From Verrucomicrobiota bacterium (GTDB lineage Bacteria > Verrucomicrobiota > Kiritimatiellia > CAIVKH01), in assembly GCA_024233345.1 (NCBI GenBank), contig JACKPT010000011.1, forward strand, positions 1 through 64,000: 64,000 nt of DNA, written 5' to 3'. The position numbers and the translations under genes were made by a program. Shown piece by piece: positions 61,952 through 64,000 of this stretch; positions within the stretch are counted from its first letter, which is position 1; every line of letters begins with the position of its first letter. The notes beneath the pieces were generated by a model that was not told where the DNA came from, searched no databases, and saw only the letters and a program-made list of their open reading frames with translations.

Positions 61952-62779
61952 ATGACTGTTTCAAACCAATCCCTGATGATGCATCGAATCCTGCGCGGTC
62001 TGATCCTGATGATATCCGGACTGCTGCTGGGCTGTTCCACCATGCCGCCGACATTGGCGCCGATACCGCCCCGCCGTGGCATTCAACCCAAGTCCTACAA
62101 GATGAAGGTCGCGGTGTTCAACTTTATCGATCAAACCGGAAGTGCCGGGAAACTGGTGCAAACCATTCCCGATATCCTGGCTACCGAGTTGTATAACACC
62201 GGGCGGTTTGAATTGAAGGAACGGGCGGAGCTCCGGGAAATCGACCCCGCGCAGATCAAAATTGTTCAGGAGGAATACAAGGAACAAGTCGATACCTTCC
62301 TGGTCGGCAGTATCACCCAGTTCTCGGTGGATGAGAAAATCATGACCCTGGATGTGCGCGCCAACAATGCCGAAAATGGAACGGTCATGTACGCGGGTGG
62401 GCATGATGTTCACTATACCGGGGTGCTCGAAGTCAAGGTGGATCGCGACGATATTCGCAGGATCGCCGAAGATATCTACACTGCGTTTCCGGAGTTGGGC
62501 GGACCGGACACGAAAATTATCAGCATGAGCGGGAATGCGGTGAATATCAATCTGGGCGAAAAAGACGGGGCCAAGGTGGGGATGGCATGCCTGGTCATCG
62601 CCAGTGGCGACACGATCTCAGATCCGGGCAGCGGCGAGACCCTGTCTCAGGATATCTATGTCGGCGAAGCCTATGTTGTGGAGGTCGGTGAAAAGGTCTG
62701 CAAGGCGTTGATCGTGGATAGCGCGGACCCCAAGACCAAGTCCCGTCCATTCCTGAATGACCGAATCCGATTCAAGTAA
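61952..62779 (+). CDS. CsgG-like lipoprotein
   Basis: 275 residues from ATG 61952 (AAGGAG upstream; later ATGs near residues 9-10 are alternatives). Lipobox GLLLGC (Cys28). The CsgG/TolB-N-like core shows KMKVAVFNFIDQTGSAGKLVQ, DILATELYNTGRFELKERAEL, TFLVGSITQFSVDEKIMTLDV and a C-terminal extension. This is the second CsgG-like gene in the cluster. Confidence 0.82.
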   Translation: MTVSNQSLMMHRILRGLILMISGLLLGCSTMPPTLAPIPPRRGIQPKSYKMKVAVFNFIDQTGSAGKLVQTIPDILATELYNTGRFELKERAELREIDPAQIKIVQEEYKEQVDTFLVGSITQFSVDEKIMTLDVRANNAENGTVMYAGGHDVHYTGVLEVKVDRDDIRRIAEDIYTAFPELGGPDTKIISMSGNAVNINLGEKDGAKVGMACLVIASGDTISDPGSGETLSQDIYVGEAYVVEVGEKVCKALIVDSADPKTKSRPFLNDRIRFK

Positions 62780-62790
62780 GGAGTTTGATC

Positions 62791-63207
62791 ATGAAGCAAT
62801 GGCTTGTGATGGGGTGTTTGACCGGGTGCCTTGGTGCTGCTGCCTTCGCGCAGGAGTCGACTGAGCACCTGGGATCGGTGGCGGCCAGCCTGGCCACCGA
62901 CCTGATGGTGGAAATTCGTCACCTCGACGGCAGTGTGGAAAAATTCGGGCAGGAAATTGCCGGGATGGATATCGTGGTCGCCCCGGATTCCACCATCAAG
63001 TATGTTCATCTGATTCTCGTCACTGGCGCAGAGAAAGATACACACCTCTGGTACAACTATGATGCGATTGCCGGGTTTCGGTATCAATTCGCCTCGATCA
63101 CCGGCAAGGGGAAGGTCAAAGTCAAGCAGCTTGGTCTATTTCAGGCTGCGGAAAAGACCGGGCTCCAGGAAACCATCCCCCAGATACAGGTCAGCGATTT
63201 CAAGTAA
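62791..63207 (+). CDS. Small exported protein, unknown
   Basis: 138 residues from ATG 62791 with AAGGAG seven bases upstream. Signal peptide MKQWLVMGCLTGCLGAAAFA. The mature part (MVEIRHLDGSVEKFGQEIAG, STIKYVHLILVTGAEK, DAIAGFRYQFASIT) is probably all-beta. No known domain. Starts 11 bp after the CsgG-like gene, so same operon. Confidence 0.75.
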   Translation: MKQWLVMGCLTGCLGAAAFAQESTEHLGSVAASLATDLMVEIRHLDGSVEKFGQEIAGMDIVVAPDSTIKYVHLILVTGAEKDTHLWYNYDAIAGFRYQFASITGKGKVKVKQLGLFQAAEKTGLQETIPQIQVSDFK

Positions 63208-63214
63208 CCCCAGC

Positions 63215-64000
63215 TCAGGGGGAGAGATTGGCCGCCCGCATCAGGCGGTCCAGGTCGGGTTGGTCCGGTTGTAGAATCTGGACCTGCTTGAGTAGTGGGG
63301 CGGCACGGTCCGCCCGTCGCCCGACTTCCAGATGGACCCTGGCCAGAGCCATCCGGGCTTCCACACTGGTCGAATCCATGGCGATGGCCTTTTCCAATTC
63401 GCGGACGGCAAGATTGTACCAACCCTTTTGTTTCGCGTAGGCCTCACCCAGGAGGATATGGGCCTCGACGGAAGGCCCCGATTCCTTCATCAGCTGTTTC
63501 ACCGCATCCATGGACTCCTTGTACAGGCCTGCTTCATAAAGAGCCTGTGCTTGCTGCAACGCTGCTCTGCGGTCCTTGACCGATGTGGAGGCGCGAACCG
63601 GGGTGGTGTTTCCGGCAGTACCGGAGTCGATCGCCGGGGCATCGGTGGAAGCGGTCCGGGTTCCGGCCGCCGCTCCATAGAGCAGCTCCTGAATGTTCTG
63701 CTCCGGTACCCGGGTGGCAAAGTCCGTGATGGTCCCCTTGTGATCGGTGATGGCGGTATCGATGATTTTGCCGGTTTCGATGTCCACCACGCTGGTGTTC
63801 AGGGAATAAAGATCCCCGATACGTCCCACGGTTCCTATGATCATGTACCGGATCTGGAGCACTTTTCCGATTTCCAGCGCGTAATCCATGGTCGACGTGA
63901 AATCGCTGCGGTTGAATTGAGCGACTTTGAGCAGATCCTGTATTCTGGATTCCGCGACCACATCATACTGGTCAAATTTGGGCAGCAAGGCGGAAAACCG
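63215..64000 (-). CDS. CsgG-like N-terminal domain with TPR tail (3' part of gene)
   Basis: The 5' end lies beyond 64000: the frame is open to the edge and begins RFSALLPKFDQYDVVAE, which is already inside a CsgG/TolB-N-like core (YMIIGTVGRIGDLYSLNTSVVDIETGKIID). After a Thr/Ala-rich linker come TPR units (ALYEAGLYKESMDAVKQLM, AEAYAKQKGWYNLAV-like LGEAYAKQKGWYNLAVRELE, LARVHLEVGRRADRA). Converges on the small exported protein gene, 8 bp between stops. Third CsgG-like protein here; the opposite strand marks the cluster boundary. Confidence 0.8.
   Translation of the reverse strand, partial: RFSALLPKFDQYDVVAESRIQDLLKVAQFNRSDFTSTMDYALEIGKVLQIRYMIIGTVGRIGDLYSLNTSVVDIETGKIIDTAITDHKGTITDFATRVPEQNIQELLYGAAAGTRTASTDAPAIDSGTAGNTTPVRASTSVKDRRAALQQAQALYEAGLYKESMDAVKQLMKESGPSVEAHILLGEAYAKQKGWYNLAVRELEKAIAMDSTSVEARMALARVHLEVGRRADRAAPLLKQVQILQPDQPDLDRLMRAANLSP

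Overview
The window is a G+C-rich, densely coded stretch of a Gram-negative chromosome. It carries 65 supported protein genes (two cut by the window ends) and three tRNA genes. LPS genes (lpxA, ADP-heptose synthesis), a type II secretin, a porin, many lipoproteins and a PEP-CTERM-tagged protein show an outer membrane. The mix of housekeeping genes and the short N-terminus at the left edge (KPIKLSGAGKK followed by SDTTRIDL) suggest the PVC group, most like Verrucomicrobiota/Kiritimatiellota. That placement is inferred from memory of families, not from a search.

Layout. 1-7686: housekeeping block (lipoprotein, mutY, rpe, lepA, lepB, truncated globin, threonylcarbamoyl-AMP synthase, and a convergent DEDDy exonuclease that overlaps the last by 293 bp). 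7687-8068: non-coding stretch with hairpin repeats and three palindromes spaced exactly 31 bp apart. 8069-16158: nucleotide-sugar/surface-polysaccharide operon, interrupted by a small GxxExxY gene between inverted repeats. 16155-18879: feoA-feoA-feoB on the minus strand. 19106-23540: ychF, hemW, three tRNAs, a redoxin and a hydroxyacid dehydrogenase. 23747-26418: a MotA/TolQ-like channel gene with two single-pass partner genes. 26568-32523: fabZ, lpxA, gspD, gspE, gspF. 32505-34364: PHP phosphatase and a quinone-reductase-like enzyme. 34371-42922: a complete phosphate-starvation locus read in one direction (phoB-phoR-porin-small protein-pstS-pstC-pstA-pstB-phoU). 43024-47385: photolyase, isocitrate dehydrogenase, ADP-heptose genes. 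47393-48133: PEP-CTERM protein.

48316-64000 is the most unusual part. It is a run of exported or membrane proteins: a beta-barrel, a CsgG-like protein, a YcfL-like lipoprotein, an LpoB-like lipoprotein, a papain-family (C1) protease, a chagasin-type (I42) inhibitor whose start overlaps the protease stop, a single polypeptide fusing a clostripain (C11) and a caspase-like (C14) peptidase, an ABC-2 transporter, a seven-repeat propeller protein, an LPP20-like protein, a TPR lipoprotein and further CsgG-like proteins. A roughly 90-residue domain is shared by the papain protein (N-terminal), the C11-C14 fusion (C-terminal) and the propeller protein (C-terminal), which ties these genes into one functional set. 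I propose an envelope proteolysis system made of two kinds of cysteine peptidase, a dedicated inhibitor, a shared docking domain and its own ABC transporter. This is inference from sequence and gene order, and I know of no description of this combination.
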